Source: Fomes fomentarius (Eukaryota > Basidiomycota > Agaricomycetes > Polyporales > Polyporaceae). Taken from it: a stretch of 64,000 nt of DNA. This document shows positions 1-11,312 of this stretch, in pieces. Position 1 is the stretch's first letter; the number at the start of each line of letters is the position of its first letter. A program made the translations under genes and the position numbers. The notes below the pieces were generated by a model. It ran no database searches, was not told the DNA's origin, and worked only from the letters and a program-made list of their open reading frames with translations. Location of the stretch: the NCBI GenBank assembly GCA_022606135.1, contig JABYQN010000020.1, positions 229,264 to 293,263 on the forward strand, in the 5' to 3' direction.

Positions 1-3000
1 AGCCTGAACTCGTCCAGCTCGAGCTCTTGGTTTGGCTCTCCAATCCCGGGCGACATATCAGTACAATTACGAATTATACAGGAGCTAAGCAGTAAGTCTG
101 ATTAAGTTTCACCCTATGTGTATCCTACACTCATCCTCGCGATTCCAGCCTAACACTCGAACTCGAGCTCGAGCTCAAGTACCACACTCCGCAAGATCTC
201 GGGTATGGTCGCTTCTCCGAGGACTCCGTCAATATTGACTATCCTCGGGTGCCCTTTAGGATTGAGTTTCATGCGCCATCGGTAATGTCGTGATGCTCGC
301 CTTCTCTGTGCCCTCCTTCAGAGCAGCGGCGTTCATCAACACAAAGTCCAGGACGGGAGCCAGCTCCTTCGGTATACCTTCCCCACTTATTAAAAGCGTC
401 TCGAACGTCTTCGCGTTCTCTTGCGGTGTCCCCGCTTGCGACTTCGGATAGCGGGTGTGGCGAAAGCCCGAAGTCGCGCGGGTGTAGAGTGCGTTCGGTC
501 ACGGACCCGTCGGACTATCTCGTCCAGAACCAGGGCATTGCAAGCACGCAGTACCTTCAGGCCGTTCACGGGTAGCATGAGCCTGCTCACGTCGACGTGC
601 AGTGTTGCGATCAACCGGCGGAGATTATTACTTACCTACACCGTGTACCTAGCGCAAGATTTCCTTGCTCCCCCCCTTTTCAGGCAGGCTGGTGCCACAC
701 CGTGACACCCAGAATGGCAACTCGCCTGCCTTTTGCGGCAAAGAGGAGGAGGAGCACCAATCTCGGTCAACCACTCCCAGAGTGCCGTCAGCCGCATGTG
801 TGCCACTTGCCTTTTTTGTTCCGAAGACGGTGGCGGACTTGTCGCCATTTGTTCTGCCAGCCCCTCTCTTCAGAAAGTATGAAATCCGAGTCGTCTACCA
901 CATGGCGTCCCCAGCATCATTCCTTTCCCTTCCACTGTGGCTTGATCTCTCTCCTGTCCTTTGCCTCGAAGTTCGCTCAATGTCGTCAATAGTACTCGCA
1001 TGAGCAGGGACACGCAGCTACCTCCTGGGCGTTGGTGGGACCGGGTCGATCCCCGGTCTCGGGGGGAGTTTTAGCCACTGTCCGGGGCAACCGGCAGTGG
1101 CTTCCTGGCGATAGAATATGAACATCCGAGCCCGAAGAGGGCGGTGCAGTCGTATGTTATCTACGCTGCATGGGAGGCCAGGTTGTACCCCGCGCACCTC
1201 TCTTGAATGGGCAAAGGAGGTAGTTTGCGGTGATTATGGACGATATACAATAAATATTGGTCCCTGCTCGAAACCTTCAGTGTGATCAACATCAACGGTC
1301 CACAGGGAAGTCGGAGGTGAAAGATACTTGTGATCTTGTTCAAAACTCAAGAGTGCGTGCCTTGAGCGAGCTGCTAGTTGTGCATTGTGCGTGCATCATA
1401 CACATTTACGTTAGCAATGATACGAGTTTCAATATCCACACTACGCGCCTCAGAGGTCGTAAAAGGTCATATAAAATGTCGGTCTTTTGCCACTTTACGA
1501 CCCAAAGTCGGGGTTTGTTGGGCAGTAGTGATTTGATCGTATATTTGGAGAGCTCCGCAAATCCGACTTATTGTGCACATAAGTACGATCAGTATAGGCG
1601 CTACAGCTGGTTGCTGTTTGTGGCTGTTTGTATGCAGGCGCTTCTCACATGCAGACCCTCGGCGCTTTGAACTTGGTTCATTTTTCGTCCACTCTTGAGT
1701 CTCCTGTCTGGGTGCAGCTTGCTTGATTCTCGTGTGCTCTGTGCTCCCACTATGACTGTGTCTGTCTATCCGATTCTGGTCATACTCATTGTGATCTGGT
1801 CTCTAGTGAATCTGCTTGGCTAGGATCTGCTGCCACGTTATGGTCCTCCGTTGCTCCGTCACTCTGTGCACTGGTTACCAGCTGTTTCGGTACAGAACAC
1901 CCGACATGCGCATTTGCACCAACTCGCACTTTTTGACGCCAACAGCACCAATAAATTCAAAAACTTCAAAACAACTCAAAATATCTGGAACGCCATGTTC
2001 CGCCGTGTAGAGCGCAGTCTAAAGCCGAAGGTTCAGGTGTTGCTTGCTCATGATTGGGTCTAGTATGAGGCGAATGAGGGCGGGGACGCTTTCCTTCCGG
2101 GCAGGTGGCGCAAGCGAGAGCTCTTAACCTGGGATACAAATGAGTGTACTAGTACGAGCTGAGTAACTCAACTCACACAAACCAAGTGGTAACCCGCACT
2201 GTAGTGTGTAAGCGAGAGGGTCAGAGACTCGCGTCCACGTCTCAACTTTCCTTCCTTCGGGCTTTTATACACTGAGCACAGGGTATCTGCGAGGTTCCTG
2301 TATAGCAACGATGGGGTGTGAGTGTATTGTTCGCCGCTATGCGGCATAGGTCTGACAAAAAGAAAGAAGCGGTTACCGCTACTGTCTGCCAATAGACCTG
2401 CATGTCATGTAGTAGATCGACAATTTGTGCAACCGGGGCGCCCGCGGACGGCACATAGGGGTCCAGATGGTCCAGTCTTGACACAGCGCATGATAACAGT
2501 GACATCGTGCTAGGAGAGGCACGTGTCGGAGTAGTACCAGAGGTGCAGATACTCGTATCGGATCAAGGGGACAGCCGGTGGCCTCTTCTCGAGAAAAGTT
2601 CAACATGCGACGACTGGTGCCGAGAGTGCTTGAATTGAGCGGCAAGTTGAAGCCAGGCTGTCACGGTGGTGCCAGTGGTGTGTAAGCAAGTACTCAATAG
2701 GCAGTCACCATAGAAGAGAGCTAGAGGCGAGAGCCAGCAAAAAAGCCAAGATAGATCTATCAGCTAAGTTACCACAGTCCTCGGAGTCGTAGTGTATGCT
2801 TGTCAAAGTACTGTTGTGGGCGCTAATATGGTGGTGAGTGTGCCTGTCACGGGTGACTCGTACTGTGACCAATGGCTCACACGCACGGGCGGTCGCTCGG
2901 AGTCTGAGTCCGACCGAGTCTCAGCCTTTTGCGCTAGACCTCATGACACCTTACTTTCTGTAAGTAGCTTGGTGCGTATCTGACATCTAATACCCCTTCC

Positions 3001-3450
3001 GCAGGCCCGCATACCAATCTAATAGCACACGTAGTATCTCTGAAGTCTCCCTGCTAGTTTTCAGGCTCACTGGTGGGCCAGGCTGACAGTGAGTCGTAGA
3101 TGCGGGGTGAGTATAACATTGTCTATAGGCCGAAATTATTTACAGAAAGTGATATGATGCACGCATCTAGAAGCGCTAGTGAATACCAGTCTTTTTCTCA
3201 CCAACAACTCCCTGTGAGTCTCTGAATTATTGAGTCTCTCTCCTGTCACACAGAGCGGCGGGTCTGAACTCCTTATCACACACGCCTGGGAGCGAATGTC
3301 TCTTCGGGCTACATTCCTTGGTGCCTTCGCAGGTTATGACACTCCCACAATCTTCTTTCTCCCAGGACGCAACTCGTAAGCTCTTCTTCACATTGCGAGG
3401 CTGGGAAGGAGAACCCACATTCGGTCGTCAGGCAGCGGCGATCGACGAGA
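1..3450. other. Region without a recognisable gene
   Basis: No reading frame here carries a motif I recognise, and the short ORFs on both strands have the low-complexity Arg/Ser/Cys-rich look of chance frames. Two short stretches rich in alternating GAGCTC/CTCGAG hexamers lie near 15-30 and 152-175; they look like simple sequence or the edge of an old repeat. A GC-rich hairpin near 1040-1066 resembles a tRNA T-arm but has no matching acceptor or anticodon arms. The last 80 bases before 3534 serve as promoter of the first SDR gene. Confidence 0.5.
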
Positions 3451-3458
3451 TATATAAG
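3451..3458 (+). promoter_or_regulatory. TATA-like element upstream of SDR gene 1
   Basis: TATATAAG lies about 80 bases before the ATG at 3534. SDR gene 2 has a similar TATATAG about 85 bases before its own ATG, so the promoter spacing seems to have been kept through the duplication. Assignment is by sequence and spacing only. Confidence 0.4.
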
Positions 3459-3533
3459 AACGTATCGGCTTTCGCGTCGCTCATGGGTACAGGACGAGCG
3501 ATCTCCTAGCTATAAGTTCTCATCACTACGACA

Positions 3534-4856
3534 ATGGGCGGCGCAGCATCCAAAAACGCTGGATTCTTGACACTGCTGAACCAGAGCTTCCCACCAAGAT
3601 CGAAGTTTAGCGTGGACGAGATTCCTGATTTGGCTGGGCGCATCGTCATAGTCACTGGTGCGCCTTCCATGCCATAGTGTGTAGTATCATAAGACTGACA
3701 TCCACGGATAGGTGGAAACGTCGGTATTGGATATGAAATCGTCAAAGTACGCCAGTTGCTCTGAGTGGTCATCTACTCGCCTCTCATTAACGCGCTATAC
3801 CAACAGGCACTACTAGAGCACAACGCGAAAGTGTATCTCGCCGCCCGGAGTAGAGAGAGGGCAGAAGTCGCTATCGCATCCTTGAGGCAGGTCACAGGAA
3901 AGGAGGCGATCTTCCTAGAGCTCGACCTCGCAAGCCTGGCGTCTGTGAAGAAGGCTGCGGATGAATTTCTGAGCATGGAACAGAAACTCCATGTTCTCTT
4001 CAACAATGCGTAACCTTATATCTTCTTCACGGTAAAAAAGCGATCGGTTGATACAGTTCCTTCCACTAGTGGTGTATTGCAACCACTGCCCGACCAACTT
4101 ACTGTAGACGGCTTCGACCTCCAATGGGGAGTAAACGTCGTGGGTCACTGGTACTTGACCGAACTCCTCATCCCTGCCCTTCTCGCTGGAGCCGTGTCAT
4201 CTCCGGATCAACACGCACGAGTCATCACCATATCCTCTATCGGGGCGTACGCGGCCTCGCTTGACTTCGACACTTTCAGAGATACTCCTGCCCGACGCAT
4301 GCAGACCGGGAAAAATACACTGTACTATCAAAGCAAACTCGTATGTGAGTGTTCTGACGGTGAGTATAATCGCTGAGACAGCGCCCACGTTTTGGGCCGA
4401 TATCTGCAGGGTAATGCTATCGTCGCTCGGCAAGTCGCAAAGCGGTACAGAGACAAGGGCATCATCTCAATCGCTGTAAATCCCGGCAACGTTCACAGTG
4501 AGCTACAGCGCGGCACAGACAATTTGTCGTGGCTGATCCTGGTGGGTCTTCCTGCGCCGGACCACATGTCACTGTGCATTGACCCTCATGCTCGTGCAGC
4601 GCACTATCCTTCTCTACCCAACACCATATGGCGCTCTCACGCCGTTGTATGCTGGTACGATGCCCGAGGCTATCAGGTACAACGGCGAGGTAATACTGCA
4701 TCGTCTTTGGATCATCAGCGTATCTGATAAAGGCAATCTTAGTTCTTCATTCCGTGGGCTCGCGTTGGAAGATGTACACCTGAAATGTACGACGACGATC
4801 TTGGGCAACGGTTGTGGGAATGGCTCGAGGAGGAGACGAAACGGGACAGAGACTAG
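3534..4856 (+). CDS. Short-chain dehydrogenase/reductase, tandem copy 1
   Basis: An NAD(P)-dependent oxidoreductase of the classical SDR type, resembling retinol dehydrogenase/WWOX-like fungal SDRs; substrate unknown. Seven exons can be read: 3534-3657, 3712-3746, 3807-4009, 4070-4340, 4410-4541, 4600-4689 and 4743-4856. Together they give an uninterrupted 322-residue protein, the normal SDR length. Visible motifs are the cofactor-binding TGGNVGIG near residue 41, the NNAG motif after exon 3, and the catalytic Tyr and Lys in YYQSK at the end of exon 4, followed by the PGN turn typical of the family. The start is chosen because MGGAASKN begins all the homology and matches copy 2 (MGGTTSKN). 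It is the first of three tandem paralogues. A substrate or pathway cannot be read from the sequence. Confidence 0.88.
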
Positions 4857-5429
4857 TATGATTTTAATATCATTGGTACGCATCACATCCTACAACCAGA
4901 CCGGTCCATGTACTTCAGGTAAAGATAACCTCAAGTGTTCTAGCTACGGGCTGCCAGTGAGAAAAGCGCTTCGTCTGGCATTCTTGTACAAGAGACCGGT
5001 GAAAACCATCACCGCTCTGAATCTTCTCACGTTCCGCGTGCAGTGGTGTCGAGCGGAGCTAACTACAAAATTCCTCAACATCGCGCAATGACAGTCTTCT
5101 CAGGCACCTGTATCTTTTCTTTCCTTACATAAGGCTTCAACAGACCTACGAAGTTCCTGATGATCATTGGCGCTGCAGCTGTCGATGATAACAGCGTATC
5201 GTAACGGGCACATCTCTGGCAACAGCACTGAGCTCTCGACTTCGATAGTTTGCATCTCGATCGTTGTCTCAGCCGAGCACTCCTGCGAAATAGCTTCCCG
5301 GTTCTCGTCAGCGCCGAAGAAGCAATACTATATAGCCAGGACGGACTCAGTTTGCCCTAGGCCTTCTTCCATTTCCCCTCGACTCATCTACGCTAAGTCG
5401 CTAGTCGTCTACTCTGCGCGCTTTACAAC
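4857..5429. other. Intergenic, nothing recognised
   Basis: The spacer between SDR copy 1 and the DUF6533-type gene. Open frames run through it, but they share no motif with either neighbour and contain no family signature I know. It presumably carries the terminator of the SDR gene and the promoter of the next gene. Confidence 0.4.
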
Positions 5430-7082
5430 ATGTCCTCTCCTGACGATATCAAAGAAACTATCAGCTTGGTCGGTAGCAAGTACGTGCACATACGCTCTCT
5501 ATCCTCACCTTCCAAACTCACTCCCATGCTGCGCTCAAGCTTCGCACTACAATGCTGCACTGTGGCTGCGGCTGGTATGTTCCTCAGACCACGCCCTCAT
5601 AACTATGACTGAGTCTTGATGGCTCTGCAGCAGTGCTTGTCTACGACACATTGCTTACATTCCGCGCCGAGGTTACGCTGATCTGGCGGCGAAGAATCGG
5701 GATCATGACAGTCCTGTACTTCGCAAACCGGTACATCGAGTTAGCAGCGTTCGTTCCTACTTTGGCGCTCTTGTTCCCTGTGAGTGATACGGTTCGTATA
5801 TTGACAATTTGACCTTTTCAACTGCACAAATCAGCTTTGAATCATTTCATTTACAGATGTGAGGTGCACTGGTGATACAGACAACCTCTTGGCGCTGACT
5901 ACTCGTTGATGTCACAGGTGCGTCCCATGGAACATATACGAAGGCACTTGCATTTTGATCCCATATGTCGCCTGGGCGGGTGAGCTATTTTCCGCTCTTA
6001 CAAGCCGCACACAGCTGAGATCGCTTCTGAGTCTTCTCCGGCATTCGAGTGTACGCTCTCACTGGACGAGGAATGTTTCTAGCCATTACCGTCTTCATAC
6101 TGAACGCTGCATATATCATCCCAAATATGGTGAGTGCTCTTTCAACAGCTCAGCCCTCCACGACTCACCGGTCATACGTCATATGTAGTACCTGTACTCA
6201 CAAGAGACGTTCGTCAATGAGCCTTTTCCTTATAATTGTGGGCCCACCACCCTTATATCATCAAGGGAGCTCCTTCCTCGGTGAGGAATTGTTTTGTTGC
6301 GTTATTCGTACCATACCCTCATTGAAGCTTCTATATGTCAACTTTAGTACGCTCATTCGCTTTTTGCGTGATGGGTTTAGTGCTCATGAATAACAGCGCT
6401 GCTGATCTCTCGCGCTAGCACGTTCATAGGGGAAGCCGTAGTCATCATCATTACTCTGAAGACGACATACTTCCTAAGGCCCCGGGCATACAACAGAAGT
6501 AATACTTACTCGAATCGAATCGGAGATGTGTTGCTCAGTAATGGCAAGTCAGCCCAATCTTCGGGGGTCCGCGGTCTTCGCTGACCCTCTTGCCGAATTA
6601 CTTCCAGGGTTGACTTGCTTCAGGTACGCGACAGAACTGTTCCTACATCGACATAACTTAGCCAGGATCTCAACAGCTTTACGCTGATTTTGAACATCCT
6701 CGTCACGGTACTGACTATCGTAGTGGGTATCGACCCGGCGACGATGTCTTCTTTCGTTTACGCCATCAATGGTCCGGTCGCTGAGTATTTTCCTGTTACA
6801 GGATGATGACGACATGAATGATGCGGGGCAATGTCTTGCGGTCTTCAGAGACTCGTACGAACTTCATTATAGTCCACGTTATTCCTCCATCTGATTCTTT
6901 TGACTTTCATACGGCACATCAGGTTCAGTTCAATTCTCATCTCACACTTTCTCCTCGACCTCAAGAAGCTGGGAACAGATGATCGTGCTGACATCTCCGG
7001 AGAACAAGTTGATCTTACCATCCAGTTTGCATCCGACCGTCTCACACGTCTATCTGATATCGAGCTCGCTCGCAGTGTTTGA
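5430..7082 (+). CDS. DUF6533-type multi-pass membrane protein
   Basis: A fungal integral membrane protein of unknown function. The exon at 5631-5779 encodes the DUF6533 core: a hydrophobic segment ending LVYDTLLTF, a charged IWRRR loop, then a second hydrophobic segment with NRY. Later exons add further transmembrane stretches, including GRGMFLAITVFILNAAYIIP and a helix rich in Ile/Leu/Val near 6690-6730. The C-terminal RFSSILISHFLLDLKKLG followed by a polar tail ending at 7082 is typical of this agaricomycete family. The start at 5430 (MSSPDDIKE) is the first ATG in frame. A first intron with donor near 5478 joins it to the TM exon. Several exon borders in 6130-6900 are uncertain. It sits between two SDR copies on the same strand; any functional link is speculation. 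Confidence 0.7.
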
Positions 7083-7583
7083 TACTAGGCTACTGAGTGT
7101 TCCAACGATATTACGCTTACATAGACTGACCCATCATGGTACACTGTTATCTCTCATGCACGTTCAATGTTCTTTCCCACCCAAATATTCCCGACACACA
7201 TACGGCAGTGTACAATGCCATCACCACGAGCACGTCGGCAGTGTCGACTTGACGCTGCGTGGCATAATTTGCCGACAAGCTTGCATTTTCTCACGAACGA
7301 CTTCCTGTGAGTCCAACTCACCCCTTCGTCTGCACACCTCATGGCGCATGTGAACAGAAAATGACACACGCTCGGCGGGAGCCTCTGTACGGAAGCCGCT
7401 CTCTTCTTGATTCATAAGTAAGTGTTGAAATGTCAATTCCTAATCCTTGGACCCGGAGCCGACATTTAGGTACGTGGCTGTGAGGTCTTGGCAGATATAT
7501 AGACCCAGCGCAGCGCCGCATCGTCGCATCACCCCAAACATATCTTTCCGCGCCCATCGTGACGGTTCCTCGACATCAACACC
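7083..7583. other. Intergenic, promoter of SDR gene 2
   Basis: No coding motif is seen. A TATATAG element sits at 7496-7502, about 85 bases before the SDR ATG. Confidence 0.4.
7496..7502 (+). promoter_or_regulatory. TATA-like element upstream of SDR gene 2
   Basis: TATATAG about 85 bases upstream of the ATG at 7584, matching the position of the element before SDR gene 1. Confidence 0.35.
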
Positions 7584-8965
7584 ATGGGCGGCACAACATC
7601 TAAAAACAGCCTATTCTTGGGGCAGTTCCTTACGCAGAGCTATCCGCCCAAGTCGAAGTTCAGTGTGGACCAGATACCTGATCTGACAGGACATATTATC
7701 ATCGTCACAGGTGCGTCTCCCATCACGCGGCCATCGAGATGGACTAGGTTGACAACTTGGAACAGGTGGCAATGTCGGCATCGGTTACGAGATTATCAAG
7801 GTGGGTCTGTACTTGTAGTGACTGCGTATCATTCGTTGAGGAAAGTGCTACACCTACAGGCACTATTGGAACATAATGCCAAGGTATATCTGGCCGCTCG
7901 GAGTAAAGAACGTGCCGAAGGGGCTATTGCGTCCCTAAAGGAGGTCACGGGAAAGGAAGCGATATTCCTGGAGCTTGATCTGTCCAGCCTCGCTTCGGTG
8001 AAGAAGGCTGTGACCGAGTTCCTCAGCAAAGAACACGAACTGCACGTTCTATTCAACAACGCGTACGTACAGCATTCTTCTCCCGAGTAAACCTTAAACG
8101 AACCTCTCGTTGTTATCTCTCTGAAGTGGTGTATTGCGGCCGCCGTCCGACCAATTCACGTCGGAAGGCATTGACCTTCAATGGGGGGTAAATGTCGTAG
8201 GTCACTGGTATCTCACCGAACTCCTCACGCCTGCTCTCCTCGCTGGAGTCGAATCCTCTCCGGACCACTACGCTCGGGTCATCTCCACATCCTCCATTAC
8301 AGCATACTGGACCACGATAGATCTAGACACATTCAAGGATACCCCTGCACGACTAAAAAAATACAAGGAGGGGAACAACCAGGGATTGTACTGGCAAAGC
8401 AAACTCGTAGGTCCACGTTCTTCCTTCGCACGAGTACTTAGTTCACATCATCTGGTGTTGAATGTGTAGGGTGCCGCTATAATCGCTCGGCAAGTCGCCA
8501 AGCGCTATGCGGACAAGGGCATCATTTCGATAGCTGTGAATCCTGGAAACATTCGCTCAGAGCTGCAGCGTAATCACGCAAAGATGTATCGGAAGATTCT
8601 AGTGTGTATCTTCCCCACCACCAGCCACTGGAATCGTCGCTGATATCATCCCTCTTACTAACGACTTCCGCATATAGGAACTGATTCTGCTATACCCAAC
8701 GTCATACGGCGCGCTGACTCCGCTTTACGCGGGTACGTCACCTGAAGCCCTGAACTACAATGGCGAGGTGAGCTTGTCTATGTCCGAAGTCTACTCCTGC
8801 ACGATATCTTCGTAGTCGGATTGAATTTACTGAAGTTCGACTTAGTATCTCATCCCATGGGCCCGTGCTGGCAAATTAAGATCGGAGATGTACGACGACG
8901 AGCTGGGGGAGCGGCTATGGGGCTGGCTCGAGGAGCAGACCAAGAATATCGAGGACTCGCAGTAA
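7584..8965 (+). CDS. Short-chain dehydrogenase/reductase, tandem copy 2
   Basis: A paralogue of the genes at 3534 and 9460 with the same intron positions. The first exon ends in IIIVTG, and the next small exon supplies GNVGIGYEIIK to complete the cofactor-binding glycine motif. The exon starting near 7860 ([15 protein letters not shown]) is almost identical to copy 1 and ends in NNA. The next exon has WGVNVVGHWYLTE and ends in the catalytic YWQSK. The region NPGN and the C-terminal domain with YPTSYGALTPLYAG follow. The last exon ends in a Trp-rich stretch and stops at 8965. It differs from copies 1 and 3 by a few inserted residues before the catalytic Tyr (KKYKEGNNQ). Catalytic residues are intact, so it looks functional; the substrate is unknown. 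Confidence 0.87.
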
Positions 8966-9459
8966 GCTTTCGCAGCGAACGACGGTCACGGAATGTCCAT
9001 GTCTCCTCATATACCATAGCCCACATTTTGCCAGGGCTGCCTCCCTTTGAGAGCCGCCTGTATTCGAGTCAGCAGCCCATATCACCTCCAATAACTCTGG
9101 ACCCTACTAACGAAATGTAAGCCGCCCGTCCGCTGATCGAGATGAGTATGAGATCATTCGAACTACTAGCATGTGCATCTCTCGATATAAGCTACAGGAG
9201 TGAGGTTCGATGTTATACAAGAAAGACACTCTCTACCGATTGACCACAGTTCATTGACCAATCTCTGTAAGCCTTGATGATCTACTTTATGGGCGTCACC
9301 AGAAGCGCCCTAGATCGTGACCACTGATGATGAGAAACGTAGCAAGGAGTCACGCGTCACGCCTAGGGAGACGTCTTTTTTTGCGTATGTCTTCGTCTCC
9401 TCTATCTACGAGTAGGCAGCCTGAGATTGGTGTTCCCACCTCACACGCACACGAATGCG
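8966..9459. other. Intergenic spacer between SDR copies 2 and 3
   Basis: No gene motif is seen. Unlike copies 1 and 2, no TATA-like element is obvious 80-90 bases before the downstream ATG at 9460; a T-run lies near 9375. Confidence 0.35.
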
Positions 9460-10804
9460 ATGGGGAACAGTTTCTCGGGTCTCTGGCAAATGGTCGTGCA
9501 GAGCTATCCGCCAACGCCCACATTCAGCGTTGACCATATTCCCGACCTGACGGGACGCGTCGCTATCGTCACAGGTATGTATGCGTCTTGCCAAGCTCGC
9601 CAGCATATCTCAAATTACCTCTGCCCACTTGCCCACTAGGGGGCAACACTGGGATAGGATACGAGACAATAAAGGTCAGTGCTACGTTTGTGGCCTCATG
9701 TCCACTGTCTCACCTACTATGGAGTCCAGAGACTTCTCGAACACAACGCCAAGGTCTATCTGGCCGCGCGAGATCAGAAGAAGGCAGATGCGGCCATTGT
9801 GTCCCTGAGAGAGTCGACCGGCAAAGAAGCGATCTTTCTCGAGCTCAACCTTGTGGACCTCTCCTCCATCAAACACGCAGCAGAGGAGTTCCTCTCCAAA
9901 GAGAGCGAACTACACGTTCTCTTCAACAACGCGTGAGCTCTGCGGCGTATTCACTCCTCTCTCCAGCTTGAGTTGACCGGCTTACGCATCCTTGCCTCAC
10001 AGTGGCGTCATGACACCTCCGGTGGAGCTCACGACTGCGGACGGATACGACCTTCAATTCGGCACTAACGTTCTCGGGCACTTCTACTTCACGGAACTGC
10101 TCATGCCTGCGCTCCTCGCTGGGGTGCACTCTTCACCCGACCACTACACGCGCATCATCACGACATCTTCCTCGGGCGCATACTTCGGCAAGATTCAATT
10201 CGAGACGTTTCAGGACGGACCCGCGCGACGCAAGCTGAGACGGGAGACCCTGTACTTCCAGAGCAAACTCGTACGTTCCACCAGTGTTGGGTTCCACAGG
10301 GGACAGGCTGAGCATTGTAGCGGTTCATAGGCGAATGTTATCATCGCGCGGCAGATCGCCCGTCGGTACGCCGACAAAGGCATCATCTCGATCTCGCTCA
10401 ACCCAGGGAACATCAACACCGGGCTCTTCCGATACACGCCCACCTTTGCACGCAAGATCATGGTACGGCGTCCTCCTGACCTTCAGGTCTCGTTTGTATG
10501 AGGTTCGTGCTGAGTCCTCGCTCCCCGCGTAGCAAGCGTTATGGCTCCAAACGGTGGAAAGCGGCGCGCTCACGCAGCTATTCGCGGGTACGATGCCTGA
10601 AGCATTGAACTACAACGGCGAGGTAACGTCGTGTGCCGCTCCTCTCGAGAAGTCACTGATGGCTCATATGCGTATCAGTATCTCATCCCATGGGCACGCC
10701 TCGGGAAGTGCAGGCGTGAGGCGTACGACGATGAGCTCGGACAGCGGCTGTGGACATGGCTTGAGGACGCTGTAAAGGCCCACGAGACTTCCTCTTCTCG
10801 CTGA
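9460..10804 (+). CDS. Short-chain dehydrogenase/reductase, tandem copy 3
   Basis: Third SDR paralogue with the same exon plan. The ATG at 9460 opens [20 protein letters not shown]. Alignment to copies 1 and 2 begins right there, and the open frame further upstream uses a TTG, so 9460 is the start. VAIVTG plus a small exon [11 protein letters not shown] make the Rossmann glycine motif. [20 protein letters not shown] and the catalytic LYFQSK follow, then NPGN. The last exon ends with [16 protein letters not shown] and the stop at 10802-10804. It is the most diverged of the three: the loop after the glycine motif and the N-terminus differ. All catalytic residues are present. Three intact copies suggest separate substrates or separate expression, which is inference. 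Confidence 0.86.
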
Positions 10805-11312
10805 GGGCCTGTCCACCGCGACTCAGGATACCATGCGTTCGACTTTGTTTATGGTCCCCCTGCCAAATTCGAGGCTGTTGCCAATGTATGTGCATCGGCC
10901 AGTAAGCCCGCGTAGCTGCAGGTAGAATGACATTGTTACACTGGTTGGCACAGGTATGACACTGTGCAGTGTGCCCCAGTCTGCGCTGCGCACTGCGCTT
11001 GCCTCTGGTGCCTGTGGCTGTCATACTGATGGGTCCTATGCGTTGACTGCGGAACGCTCATTGATCACCGTGTAGTCACCGGATAGCAATCCAGTGCATC
11101 CGGATCACCGCGGCTAGCGTTACGCTTCTTTCAAACCTGTCCGGTATTTCTCCTGCGGGGCGTATACTCCTTGACAGATCGCAGACAGGTCGAGCGTCTG
11201 TAGATAATAGAGGCCAGCCCAGGTCTCTCAACAAATACGCGTTTTAAGACTTTGAGATGCTATATAAACTACAATCGACTCGGAGGTCTTGGCCAGAACA
11301 ACGCCTCGGAAG
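10805..11312. other. Intergenic, promoter of the secreted hydrolase
   Basis: No coding signature is seen. TATATAAA lies at 11261-11268, about 45 bases before the ATG at 11313. Confidence 0.4.
11261..11268 (+). promoter_or_regulatory. TATA box candidate of the S33-like hydrolase
   Basis: TATATAAA followed by an A-rich stretch, 45 bases upstream of the ATG at 11313. This position would give a short 5' leader. Confidence 0.45.

Noticed and set aside
1035..1070. tRNA T-arm-like hairpin
   Set aside because: The stem and loop resemble a T-arm, but no acceptor stem, D-arm or anticodon arm can be built around it.
3765..4148. Antisense ORFs over the SDR exons
   Set aside because: Mirror frames of conserved SDR coding sequence; the same shadow appears in copy 2 (7829-8059).
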